From: Alopecurus myosuroides
Taxonomy: Eukaryota > Streptophyta > Magnoliopsida > Poales > Poaceae
Reading direction: 5' to 3'
Assembly (NCBI GenBank): GCA_028641055.1
Contig: CM054061.1
Location: 53,672,081-53,736,080 of the forward strand
DNA length: 64,000 nucleotides
This document shows, in pieces, positions 11,799 to 22,837 of this stretch. The notes beneath the pieces were generated by a model that was given only the letters and a program-made list of their open reading frames with translations, made no database searches and was not told the origin of the DNA. The translations under genes and the position numbers were made by a program. How positions within the stretch are numbered: the first letter of the stretch is position 1; each line of letters begins with the position of its first letter.

Positions 11799-11825
11799 AT
11801 AGAGAAATACCTGGGATGCAAGTTA
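11714..11825 (+). repeat. 56-bp tandem duplication inside element C gag
   Basis: The unit starting aaatatcagctatcaacttg occurs at 11714-11769 and again at 11770-11825 with few changes. Because 56 is not a multiple of three, the second copy is read in another frame and gives a stop after NLRV. This is a clear, datable lesion in an otherwise readable gag. Confidence 0.9.
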
Positions 11826-12829
11826 GAATGACTGCTAAAACTAAAACCATAGATGATAATCCTTTTGCTTCTACAAATGCTATCCAAATTTGAATTGATG
11901 ATAATACTAGAATGTTAGCTAAACTACATGCTAGATGGGAAAGAGAAGATGAAATAGCTAGAAAGAATAATATAGCTAATGTTTGCACCATTGCCATCAC
12001 TAGTAAAACTGAAGCTTCTCCTGCTAGAAAACCTTCTACTATCAATGGTAAAGTAATTGTTGTTGGAAACACTCCCACTTCTGCTAGTAAAATTGCAAAA
12101 CTGCCTGAAACTGCTAAAAATGTTCCTGATGAAAGTGCTGAAATTTTTAGAAACATGGGATAAAATGGTCCCATTATATTTGATAAAAATGATCTTGACT
12201 TTGATGATTTCAACATAATTTAAGTGATTAAGTTCTTACAAAATCTTGCTAGTTGTCCTAATGCTAGTGCTAAGAATATGGCTTTCACAAAAGATATTAC
12301 AAATGCTCTCATGCAAATTAGAGAGGATGAATTAAGATGTGAAGCCTCTATCCCTAGGAAGCTAGATGATGGTTGGGATCCTATTATTAAAATGAAAGTG
12401 ACTGATTTTTATTGCAATGCTCTATGTGATCTTGGTCCTAGTATCTCTGTTATGCCCAAGAAACTCTATGATATTCTTGATTTACCACCATTGGAACATT
12501 GTTATTTGGATATTCGTCTCATTGATAATGTTAGAAAGAAACCTTCGAGGAGAGTTGATGATGTTCTTATCATGGTTAATAATACTCTTGTCCCCGTTAA
12601 TTTTGTTGTCTTGAATATTGAATGTAATGCTTCTTGTCCCATTGTTTTGGGAAGACCTTTTCTTAGAATTGTTGGTTCTGTTATTGATACGAAAGAGGGG
12701 AATATTAAATTTGAGTTCCCACTCAAGAAAGGTATGGAAAACTTTAATAGAAAGAGAATGAAGTTGCCTTTTGATTCCATTATTAGAACAAGTTACATTT
12801 TGGATGCTTCTTCACTTGAAAATACTTGA
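11826..12829 (+). pseudogene. Element C gag linker and aspartic protease
   Basis: The frame from about 11912 to 12163 is the linker, ending at a TAA near 12162. A further stop near 12221 precedes the protease frame 12224-12829. The protease active site reads CDLGPSISVMP (about 12423-12455), with Pro where A has Ala, and the second motif is intact as IVLGRPFLR. The domain length matches that in A. No reverse transcriptase, RNase H or integrase follows, so element C could move only with enzymes from another element. Confidence 0.75.
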
Positions 12830-15545
12830 TTCCACTTTTCTGGGCCTAGCTAAAAGGCGTTAAAGAAAAGCACTTCTTGGGAGATAACCCATGGTTTAAT
12901 TTTTGCTTCGTTTTTCTCTATTTTCTTTGATTCAAGGGGTTGTATACTTCTTTCACAACTCCTTTGTATCTTTATTTTCATGTTTTAGTAGTGCCAAGTA
13001 AGGTTCTGACGAAAGTTGGATTTGGTTTTCGGATTTCTGCGCAGGAAACAGATTTCTGCTGTCCACCGTAAAAAATCGTATAAAATCCAGGAAGATCAAA
13101 ATGATCTGAAATTTTTTGTGCTTATTACTCGGCTAATTACGCAACTTTTTAGTTCTTTAAGTTCTTCGATATGATCAACATAAGTCCCTTGAAACAATTC
13201 TTCTTTACAGACTGTTCTGGTTTTGACAGATTCTGCCATTTTTCTTGCATTTGCTCTTTTGCGATGTCAAGTGGATTTCTTTGCTTCATGAAACATCAGT
13301 GGCTGTAGCTAATGTTTAAAAGTATCAATAGCACTTGTGCCATACAGAACCAATGTATTTTTAATTGTTTCACTAACCCTCTAATGCGAATTACTGTTTG
13401 AGTGTGGTGTGAAGGAAGTTCTCAAGGGTCACGAGAAGAGGTGATATATGTGATCAAGAAGAGTGCAAGGTCAAAGCTTGGGGATGCCCCCGTGGTTCAT
13501 CCAAGCATATTTTTAGAAGACTCAAGCACCTAATCTTTGGGATGCCCAAGGCATCCCCTTCTTCGTCAACTATCTATCAGGTCACTTCTCGTGAAACTAT
13601 ATTTTTATTCGGTCACATCATATGAAGTTTAGTTGGAGTGTATGTTTGTTTTTGTTTTGTTTTCCTTTGTTTTCTTTTGTTTTTATTGCTTTAATAATAT
13701 AGTTGTATCCTAGTATTCTTTGTTTCGGAGAGAGACACGCTTCGCTTTTTTGTTTGAATACTTGCTGTGCTAGTATTCTTAGTTTTTCTTCTAGTTGCTG
13801 CAAAAATTCCTGTTTAGCTCTCGTTTTCATTGCATCTCTTATTCAGACCTGTTAATTTTAGTAGTGTTTTGTGATTCCTCTCATGTTTTCTTATTGTAGC
13901 ATTTAGAGAGTTTTTGTTAAAGCATGTTTTGTATGGTGCTTGTTGGGAAAAGAAACTGCAGCTTGAGGTATAATTTTTAACGTTGCAAGTAGAAGCTTGT
14001 ATAGACCGTGGCTAGACTTTTTCATATCATGCTAGATGTTATTTTATTTCTAAATCCTTGTGGTTATTGAGTAGCATGATTAGCCTCAAATATCTCAGAG
14101 TGTTTAATGTGTCATTGAAAGAATCACGAGTTGTCCCTCTCATATTGAAGCATAAATTTGTGGTGTTCTCCTTTGAATGTTTTATTTTGATGACTTGGCG
14201 CATGCTCACACCATGTTTATGACTGTGAACCAGTCACGAATAGCCTCCATGATCATTTATTTTTCGAACTTGTGGTACCACTTATGCTTTGATCAATGAT
14301 TTTTATGTCGCTGTGCATGATTATGGCTCTTATGCTCTCTTGATTTGTCGCTCCCAGTCTTTTGCTAGCCTCCACCTGTACCGAGTATGAGCTCTACTCA
14401 TGCATCCAACTCCCAAAAACCAAAGGTTTCCCATTGTTTCCACCATACCTACTTACATGTGGTATTTAACCGCCACTCCAAAGTAAATTTCTCATGTGTT
14501 ACCTTTAAAACTTTCAAAATTACTCATGTTTTGTGCTCCTGTTTTAGCTCATGAGGACGTAAATAGAGAATCTTTATCTCACTTGTTGATTGGACTTTCA
14601 CACCATGGACTAGTGGCTTCATCTGCTTATCCAATGATAGAAGAGCTAGCAGCGGGATGCCCAGCCCCAAATTAATAACACAAATTCTCTTCACTAATTT
14701 TGCCCATGATTTATCAGTCAAAGCATAATTGTGTAAACAAAAGAGAAAGAGGGATGACCTTCTACCCAGATTCGTCCTTCTATGGGAGCCACTCTTCTGA
14801 AGTATAGTTGGCTTGTGACGTAATGTATTTTCTGTTTACCATTCGTTGACATAAGCATACACCTCTCTTAAAATATAGAAACTCCTCCACGGTATGTGAT
14901 TGTTGGAAGGCAGCCGAGGATTCGGTTAGCCATGGTTTGTGAAAGATGGTTGGGAGGAGTGTCAAGTTTTTATAATTCTGTTTAATAAAATAAAAGATCT
15001 AGCACATGAGTGATCCATGGTTCCCTCTGCGAAGGGCCTTTCTTTTACTTTTATGTTGAGTCTCCATCTTCTAACTTTATGCACGGTTGAGAGAGCATTT
15101 TTTCCATTCTGAGTTTTATGTGCATTTGTCCCAGAAACATTTTTAATTGATTCATGATGTGTTATTGCTTGTTCTTTATTATTTCTTCTAGTCTTACTCA
15201 TGAAATTTGAAGGTGTCCTAGCATTTATGTTTTGCCCCACTCTTAAGGACTAGCAAAATATCACTTTGACATGTTCTCTCTATACTTGAAACAAACGTAT
15301 ATCTTTCGTTGCATTGTTGTTCATGATCTTTTATTTGAGTTACTTCTCATGATGCAAGGTTATTTCTATGCTTTATTATTAAAGTTCTATTTATCATGAT
15401 TGTGTTTAAGTTCTATGATCTCAGCTTACTTATGCTTTTACATTATTGATGATCAAGTTTATGTTGGTAGCATGTCACCTTAGAAATTATTGTGTTTTTA
15501 CCGTTTACCTACTCGAGGATGAGTAGGAAATAGGCTTGGGGATGT
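12830..15545 (+). mobile_element. Element C 3' noncoding spacer
   Basis: The first 1.1 kb parallels A at 3471-4560 (gggcctagctaaaaggcg, agcttggggatgccccc at about 13475). From about 13960 on it differs from A but matches B reversed, so C is closer to B in this part. I see no gene. The polypurine tract ggcttggggatgt abuts the 3' LTR at 15546. Confidence 0.7.
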
Positions 15546-17064
15546 TGATACGTCGTAAACGTATCCTTAATTTCTGATGTTCCATGTTGTTTTCTTATTG
15601 TTTCCCACATGTTTGCTATACGCCTTATGTCATTTTTATCGATTTTCCGGACTAACCTATTGACAAGATGCCACAGAGCCAGTTCCCTGTTTTCTGCTGT
15701 TTTTGTTTTAAGAAAAGTTGTTCTGGAAATATTCCCGGAATTGGAAAATTCGAAGCCTGGAAGTCTTAGAATTCCCAAAGGTTCCATGGAGTCCCGAAGA
15801 GACCCGGAGGGGGTCCTCAGGGGCCACACCATAGGGCGGCGCCCCCCCTTGGCCGCGCCGTGGGGTGGTGTGGGCCCCCATGCCTCCACCGCCTTTGCCC
15901 TTTCGCCTATTTAATCCTCTCGAGACGTAAACCCTAAATATATTCCAGTTCGTCGCGAAAAACATCCGAGGCCTCCGTCATCGTCATCCCGAGATAGGGA
16001 GGGTTCTGGAGCTCTCCCCAGCACCCTGCTAGGAGGGGAATTCATCACCGGAGGGGTCTACACCACCATGCCCTCCTCCGAAGTGATACGTGAGTAGTTC
16101 ATCCCTGGACTACGGGTCCATAGCAGTAGCTAGATGATTGTTCTCTCCACTTTGTACCTCATGTTTAGATCTTGTGAGCTTCCTATCATGATCAAAACCA
16201 TCTTTATGTAATGCTACATGTTGTGTTTGCTGGGATCTGATGAATGTTGAATGCTATGTCTTCTGATTATCAACCTATCATGTGATCTTCATGCTTATGT
16301 TATTTATGATCTTGCATGCTCTCTGTTATTAGTAGATGCTCTGGCCAAGTAGATGCTAGTAACTCCAAGAGGGGGTATTTATGCTCGATAGTGGGTTCAT
16401 GCCTCCTTTTCATCTGTGCTCGAGTGACAGAAACGTGACGGGTGGATGATGTGTTGTTGCCATTAGGGAGAAAACAACAGTGTTTACCTAGATTACATTG
16501 TTTACATTGCACACTTTGCTTACGGCGATAATCTGTTGCTAGCAACTTAATATCCAACATTTGTTCGTATGATATTCGGAGGGTTGATTATTAGACATAG
16601 ATGCAATTGGATGACGGTCTATGTATTTTGTTGTAATGCCCGCATGAATCACATAGTAATCTTTATGTCTTGCATATGCACTACGGCGCAGCCTTCATTT
16701 CTGTCAATTGCCCACTTGTAATTTTTTCACCACACATGTTATTTATCTTTCACGGAGAGACACCACTAGTGAATTGTGGACCCCGGTCCATTTTCCTCAT
16801 TCTGATAAAGCACCTACTGCTTTCATACTGCTCTCATACTGTTACTGATGTTTTTCACACTATAGGTTTAACCTCTTTGTGTTCAGCAAAACCGGTGAGA
16901 TTGACAACCTCACTGCTTCGTTGGGTCGAAGTGATTTGATTGTGTTGTGTAGGTTCCACCTTCCTGCTGAACCGGTAGTGCGCCCTGCCACCTCAGCTGC
17001 ATCGACCTTGAGAGATTGCTTGTCCTCCTACTGATCGATTCAACCTTGGTTTCTTTTCTGAGGA
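15546..17064 (+). mobile_element. Element C 3' LTR, right end deleted
   Basis: It begins tgatacgtcgtaaacg and is collinear with 8824-10350. It stops within the ttcttttctgagg stretch at about 17064, about 100 bp short of the expected end. The sequence continues with internal DNA of element B in minus orientation. Both sides contain ctgagga at the break, pointing to a deletion through short homology that also removed about 1 kb of B. Confidence 0.75.
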
Positions 17065-17544
17065 AATCATCTGAGGAATAAGCACAAAAACTCTCAAGTA
17101 ATTTTGATCTTTTTGTGAATTATGGGATTTTTACGATGGACAGGAGAATTCTGTTTCCTGCGCAGAAATCCAAAACTAACACCAACTTTCGCTAGAAACT
17201 TTACTTGGCACAACTAATACATGAAAATAAAGATACAAAGAATTTGCTGCAGAAGTAAACAACACCTTGACTCAAATAAAACAGAGAAAAACAAAGCAAA
17301 AATAAAACCATGGGTTATCTCCCAAGAAGTGCTTTTCTTTAAAGCCTTTTAGCTAGGCATGATAATTTGAGAAGATGCTCACATGAGAAATATGAATTGA
17401 AGCAAAAGAGAGCATAAAGAAGCAAATGCAAAACAAATTTAAGTCTAAACCACTTCCTATGAAAAAAAATCTTGTAGAAGAACAAGTCAATAAAGCACAA
17501 AGTGGCTAACATGGGAAGACAAAATAAGTGCAACTTCAAAATTT

Positions 17545-18227
17545 TCAACATAAAGAGGGGAAACTTGATATTGTTGAGATGCATAAAACCATGTTTCCCT
17601 CTCTCATAATAACTTTACGTAGCATCATGAATAAAATTAACAATATAACTATCACATAAAATATTCTTATCATGAGCCACATGCATAAAGAATTAATACT
17701 CTCCACATAATCATAGTCATTCTCATTAAAAGTAGTGGGAGCAAATTCAACAGAATAGCTATCATTATTATTCTCATCACCATACTCATCAAATAAAGGA
17801 GGCATATTGTAATCATAATTAATTTTCTCCTCAATAGTAGGTGGACTGAATATACATGTTCATCATTGTAAACATCATATATAGAAGGCATATCACGATC
17901 ACAATAAATTTTATCATCAATAGTAGGTGGAACTAGAATACCACAATCATTATAATCATCATATATTGGAGGTAAAGTATCATCAAAGAAATTTTCCTCC
18001 TCCGTGCTTGGGGGACTAAAAATATCATTTTCATCAAAACCACCTTCGCCAAGCTTAGACTTTTCCATAGAATTAGCAATAATAGTGTTCAAAGAATTCA
18101 TACTAATAACATTGCTACTAGCATGCAAATAAAGCTCCATAGGTTTTCTAATTTTCTCTTCAAACACTTCATGTCCTAACACAAGATAAAGATTATAAAG
18201 CTGTCTTATATTTTTGTTGTTTTCCAT
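17545..18227 (-). pseudogene. Element B acidic leader ORF, frameshifted
   Basis: The frame starts MENNKNIRQLYNLYLVLGHE. It continues with acidic, Asp/Tyr-rich repeats of the type PPIYDDYNDCG and PSIYDVYNDEH. Near 17855 the listed frame turns into an implausible Ile/Leu/Met run, while the neighbouring frame (from 17805) resumes the same style with MPPLFDEYGDENNNDS and EFAPTTFNENDYDYVE. I therefore read one ORF with a single frameshift. The role is unknown; I recall similar acidic ORFs in non-autonomous Triticeae Gypsy elements but can name no domain. Confidence 0.55.
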
Positions 18228-18378
18228 TAATACTTACTAGTAAAAATAAAATAAGGAACAAGTAAAAATAAGCCTAACTAGTGAAAATAAAAAAAAAGAA
18301 ACAAAAATATATAGTTGCAGAATCTAAAGGAAATAACTTCGAGCACTCATAGAGGATGTGAGTACCTTTTACCTTACC

Positions 18379-18396
18379 TCCCCGGCAACGGCGCCA
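18379..18396 (-). promoter_or_regulatory. Primer-binding site of element B
   Basis: Read on the minus strand the site is tggcgccgttgccgggga, ten bases inside the LTR end at 18407. It resembles the tRNA-Asp-type site of plant Gypsy elements and is unmutated here. Confidence 0.75.
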
Positions 18397-18406
18397 GAAA
18401 AGAGCT

Positions 18407-18790
18407 TGATGTCTACGCATGCTTCTATTCTTGTAGACAGTGTTGGGCCTCCAAGTGCACAGGTTTGTAGAACAGCAACAAGTTTCCCTTTAGTGAATCA
18501 CCCAAGGTTTATCGAACTCAGGGATGTAGAGGTCAAAGATTCCCTCTCAAGCAACCCCGCAAGTACGATACAAGAAGTCTCTTGTGTACCCAACACACAA
18601 TTGTCAGTTGTATAGGTGCACTAGTTCGGCGAAGAGATAGTGAAATACAAGTAATATGGATGATTATAAGTGACAATAGCAATCTGAAATAAAATTTGCA
18701 TCAAGCAAACATGTAGCAGAACTGATTGTAAATAGTGTTTCAATGCTTAGAAACAAGGCATAGGGATCATGCTTTCACTAGTGGACACTC
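18407..18790 (-). mobile_element. Element B 5' LTR, inner segment
   Basis: The LTR spans 18407-18790 and continues at 42327-43329 after the element D insertion, giving about 1.39 kb in total. Its outer ends on the plus strand are tgatgtctacgc and gagacgtatca, the TG...CA form. The last five bases, cactc (18786-18790), are the target duplication of element D. Confidence 0.85.
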
Positions 18791-18950
18791 TGAAAGTGCA
18801 TTTGCATCTTTGATCTCTCTTAGGTTTTGGAGTTGATAACAACACCGCTAAGTTTCTAACCGTGCGTCAAGTATTTCAGGTTAAATCATCTAGACGCCAA
18901 AAAGGTGAAGAGAATTGCAAGACAAAGCCAACAAGATTATCTTGTTCCAG

Positions 18951-19441
18951 CGGTAGTACCGCTCTGCACAGGGAGCGGTAGTACCGCGCCCAGTACCGCC
19001 AGAAGTACCGCCAGGAGGAAATTGCGTACTGCCTCCAGCGGTACTGAGGCGGTAGTGGTTCGGTAGTACCGCTGGACCCTTTTTAATCTTGAGAAAATCT
19101 TTGCTCAATGGTAGTACCGGTAAAGGCTGGCGGTAGTACCGCTCCCTCCAGCAAGCGGTAGTACCGCCCCCAGTACCGGCCCTTCTACCGCTGGGTAGGT
19201 TTTTGCCCTCTGTATCCCACGGTACTAGAGCGGTAGTGGCTCGGTACTACCGCCAGCCACTTCAGATTTATTCAAAGTGGGTGGCCAGCGGTAGTACCAT
19301 CGCGCACTAGCGGTAGTACCGCTGCTGGAGTACCATGGTACTTCAGTGGCAGTACCGCTAGCGCCCAGCTTCTCGGGCTCTCTAGTACCGCCCCGATACA
19401 CAGGTAGCGGTAGTACCGCTGGCTCCAGCGGTAGTACCGCC
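18951..19441 (+). repeat. Array of 13-bp palindromes, centre G
   Basis: The word gcggtagtaccgc occurs seven times exactly, near 18955, 18985, 19131, 19155, 19311, 19409 and 19429, with many one- or two-base variants between. Arms gcggta and taccgc are exact reverse complements around a single G. Spacing is irregular. The 3' LTR has six exact copies (about 29600-30095). Confidence 0.9.
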
Positions 19442-19472
19442 AGGCACGAAAAGGGTCAAAACGGCTAGTTTT

Positions 19473-19499
19473 GGGATGGGGCTATAAATACCCCATCCC
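19473..19499 (+). promoter_or_regulatory. Element D LTR TATA box inside an inverted repeat
   Basis: The loop ctataaata (19482-19490) is flanked by gggatgggg (19473-19481) and its exact complement ccccatccc (19491-19499). The same 27 bases are kept in the 3' LTR at 30126-30152. It is the probable core promoter; transcription would start about 30 bp downstream. Confidence 0.7.
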
Positions 19500-20190
19500 C
19501 TTCTTCTCCAAAGTGTTGCTCGTTCCAGCATTTAAGATAAGCATTTATTGAGCCTCCAAAAGCTAGATCTCTCCCAATCCCTCCACCCAAACTTGTTGAT
19601 ACTTGGAGGACTGAGGGAGAAGACCCGGATCTACATCTTCACCGACTCGTTCTTCATTTCCCCCTCTCTAGCTAGAGGGATCTAGCCTAGGGTTTTCTCT
19701 TGTGGAGAACCTAGGCATCTTGTTCTTGTTGGTGATTCAAGAAGATTTGGGAGCCCCCAATTTGGTTGTGGGTGTGTGCCCCAAGTTGTTTGTAAAGGAC
19801 TGGATCCCCGCCTCAAAGGGGTTCAATAGTGGAAGGTGAACTAGGCCTTTGTGGCGGAGTTCATCGGAGAATAGGGTGAGGCCTTTGTGGCGTTGAGTAG
19901 GCCTTTGGGGAGAGCTCACACCCCTCCAACAAGACGTACTCCCCTAACAAGGAGGAACTCGGGAATACATCGTGTCTCCATGTGCTTCACTTTGGTTACC
20001 TCGTTCCCTCACTCCCTTTACTTATCGCTTGCATTGTTTTTATCGTTATCCTTGTCATATAGGTAAATTCACCGTAGTTACATTATCTAGAGAATTTACC
20101 TTTGTGTCAAGCCTAAATCAAAAGAAAAAAATAAAATTGGTCGTAGCACCTATTCACCCCCCCTCTAGGTGCCCATACTTTACTTTCAAT

Positions 20191-20203
20191 TGGTATCAGA
20201 GCC
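20191..20203 (+). promoter_or_regulatory. Element D primer-binding site
   Basis: The sequence tggtatcagagcc starts two bases after the LTR end and matches the 3' end of initiator methionine tRNA, the usual Copia primer. Confidence 0.9.
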
Positions 20204-20243
20204 TCGGCTCTTCTATCGGGCTTAACCGCCTAAGAGTTTTAGT

Positions 20244-22837
20244 ATGGGAGAAGATTTGGATACCGAAACATCCGTTGGCAAGGTGACCATGGATGATCTC
20301 AATGATTTGAGAACTTCATTGACCTCACCCATAGACACCAAATTTGATGAGTTGCGTCAACTCATGGCAGAACTCCTCAAAGCCAAAGGACCGGAGGTAG
20401 TCGAATCCTCTCTTCCGGAAATTCCTCCGGAGGGCGCAAAGAAAGGGGTTGATGGTGATCCATCTAAAAATGCTTCCGCCAAACTATCGACTAAGAAGGG
20501 CGCGGTGGGAGAGGAAGGATATCACTCCGTTGAAGGATGATATTCTCCCGATCCCCCCGTCCCTCATCCTCATATAATCCCTAGGGGAGACCCACCTAAA
20601 ATTGATGTTTTTTCTTTCCGTGAATGGCAATACTACATGGAGACTCACTTGAACTCTTCTTGTATAGATCTTTGGAGGATCACTTGTGACGGATACAAGC
20701 CATTTGATCCCAAGAATCTCACAAGAAGAGAAGCCGTAGATTGCCAACTCAACTACACCGCTTTGTCCATTCTTCAACAAGCTGTGGGTCCTAACCACAT
20801 GCCGCATCTTCAACAATATTCCACCGCCAAGGAAACATGGGACGCTCTTGTCATCATGTTTGTGGGCAATGAGAGCATGCAAAGGAATAGATATGATGCC
20901 TTGACCAATGAGGCCGAAGGGTTCTATATGCATGATGGAGAGGATCATGTGGACATGTACCGAAGACTCAAGACTCTTGCCACCGCCTTCTCAAATGTTG
21001 GTGCCACGTACATTTATGATTCTTGGATCAAGAGGAAGTACATGATTGCCATAATGCCATTTGAGGGCGCGGACATGAAGAGAATTCAAGGGAGACATGA
21101 TTTTTTCTCCATGACCTCAACTCAAGTGATGCAATAAATGTGCTCCTACAAAGTGCAAACCAAGAATGCTCTTGACAACCATGCTAGGGCCATTGGAATG
21201 CACCAAGGAGCATCCATTGCTTTGAAGGCCAAGGTGTTGTCAAGAGAGGTTGAAAATGAAGAAGAAGGAGAAGAGGCGTTGCCTCCTTTGAAGGAACAAG
21301 ACTATGATCCCGTCCTAAAGGATCTCATTTCTCTCACCGTGCAAAAGTTTTGGAGCAATCCTCCCAAGGGAAAGAGATTTGTTGAGGAGAAGACAAGGTC
21401 TCGCTATGGCAATGATGGGGCTCAAAAAGTGAGGTCTTGCTTCAATTGTCAAGATAAGCATCACTTCTGCGGAGTGCCCTTATGAGAATAGAGAGCTCCA
21501 TAGTGGCAAGCTCATTCGCAAGGACAAGTCCAAGGTTGAGTACAAGAAACCTCATTTCAAGAAGAAGCCTTTCAACAAGAAGTCTCCCACCAAGTTTGTG
21601 CTCTTGACTCAAGAGGAGTATGATTCCGGGAGTGATGAAGAAGAAGAAACCACAAGTGAAGTGGCCGCTCTAGCTATTGCTTCTACTCCATCATATTCAT
21701 CCCTCTTTGAATCCCCCAATGACGATCTTCCTCAACGTAATGCCAAGTGCTTCATGGCTAAGTCCACGAAGGTATCACCTTCCCCCAACTCTAAGACCCC
21801 TAGTGAACTCGAACATCTTGCTAGTCTTAAGAGAAGAACAAGAAAGGGTCTCCTTGGACCGTTTTATGTCTAACATGCAAGGGGAGACCAAGAAGTACGT
21901 TGAGTATCTCATGAGGCAATTGGGAGAGGCCCAAGATGCTCTTGAGAAGAAAGGTGAGGTTGAGAGAAGGGATGCAGATGAAATTGCATCTCTCTCTATG
22001 ACTCTTGAGGAAGAGCATGATGGTAGAGTTTCTCTAGAGGATGAACTTGAATCTATTGAATTAACTCATAATGAACTTGTCTCAAACATCACTAAGTAAC
22101 GTGATCTTGCTATTGCTAAATATAAAAAGGCTAAAAAGGATAAGGTCGAGTTTGGGGTTGGTCATGGTAAACTAACCAAGGAGTTTGAAAAGCTAACCGA
22201 GGCTCACAAAGCTTTGGAAAGCCAACACTCATCCCTCAAAGAGTTGCATGAACAACTTCAAACTCAACTTAATCAAACTAACAATCCTAGCACCTCTACT
22301 TCTTCTTGTGATCATGCAAATATTATTGAGAAAAATGCTAGGTTGAAGGATGAGATTGCAAGGCTCAAGGGTAAAGGCCCTCAAGTTGAGAAGGTTGTGA
22401 CCCCTTCCCCACAAGTGGTTGCCCCTAACTCTAATGTGGTCATTTCTAGACCACAATTGAGTGCTCCAAGGCAACAAGTGGGCAAGCAAGGTCTAGGCTA
22501 TGTAGCCAAGAAGAAGAACAAGAAGAAGAAGAGCAAGAAGAAGACCAAAAATGGTGCTTCGAGTGGTATTGTCATTAGGGACAACACTACTCTTAGTACA
22601 CCCGCTCAAGCAAACAACTTTTCCTCGAGTAGTAGTGTCATGAGGGACAACACTGCTCGTAGCACCTCCGCAGGAACGAACAATCCACACCATTTCTTAT
22701 ATGTTGATTATTATGGTGTTGTGCAAGCTAAATATGTTGGTCCTATTGAGGGTTTCGTTGACTATACTATTTGGGTTCCAAAGACCCTTGTTGCTATCAT
22801 GAAGGGACCCTCCTCGGGTCCTAACTCTAGTCAATGA
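20244..22837 (+). pseudogene. Element D gag, broken
   Basis: The frame starts MGEDLDTETSVG, 55 bp after the LTR. A capsid region (FREWQYYMETHLNSS, ETWDALVIMFVGNES, YRRLKTLATAF) precedes a zinc-knuckle start CFNCQDKHHF at about 21440, where a frameshift separates the last Cys. A long coiled-coil, Glu/Lys-rich segment follows (about 21850-22370), then a Lys-rich basic stretch near 22510 (KKKNKKKKSKKK). Lesions: TGA at 20538, TAA at 21135, frameshifts near 21470 and 21835, TAA at 22097. The long coiled coil after the knuckle is typical of the SIRE lineage. Confidence 0.8.

Larger units (their letters stand above)
17065..18406 (-). mobile_element. Element B internal 5' region (minus strand)
   Basis: On the minus strand this runs from the primer-binding site (18396) through a short gag-like frame (18227-17545) to the conserved agcacttcttgggagataa stretch (reversed near 17320) and ends at the deletion junction near 17065. 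Unlike A and C, it carries no recognisable capsid or protease domain, so B belongs to a still more reduced subfamily. Confidence 0.7.
18791..20188 (+). mobile_element. Element D 5' LTR
   Basis: The LTR is 1398 bp, from tgaaagtgca to tactttca. The 3' copy (29445-30719 plus 42197-42321) is about 1400 bp and differs by scattered substitutions. It contains a dense array of 13-bp palindromes (18951-19441), a TATA box framed by an inverted repeat (19473-19499), and a C-rich end (cacccccc near 20156). Confidence 0.9.

Noticed and set aside
18951..19441. CRISPR-like repeats
   Set aside because: Short palindromes recur, but spacing is irregular, spacers are not of constant length, and they lie in the LTR of a plant retrotransposon.
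19737..19919. 60-codon minus-strand frame, repeated at 30390-30572
   Set aside because: It is present twice only because it lies in the two LTRs of element D.
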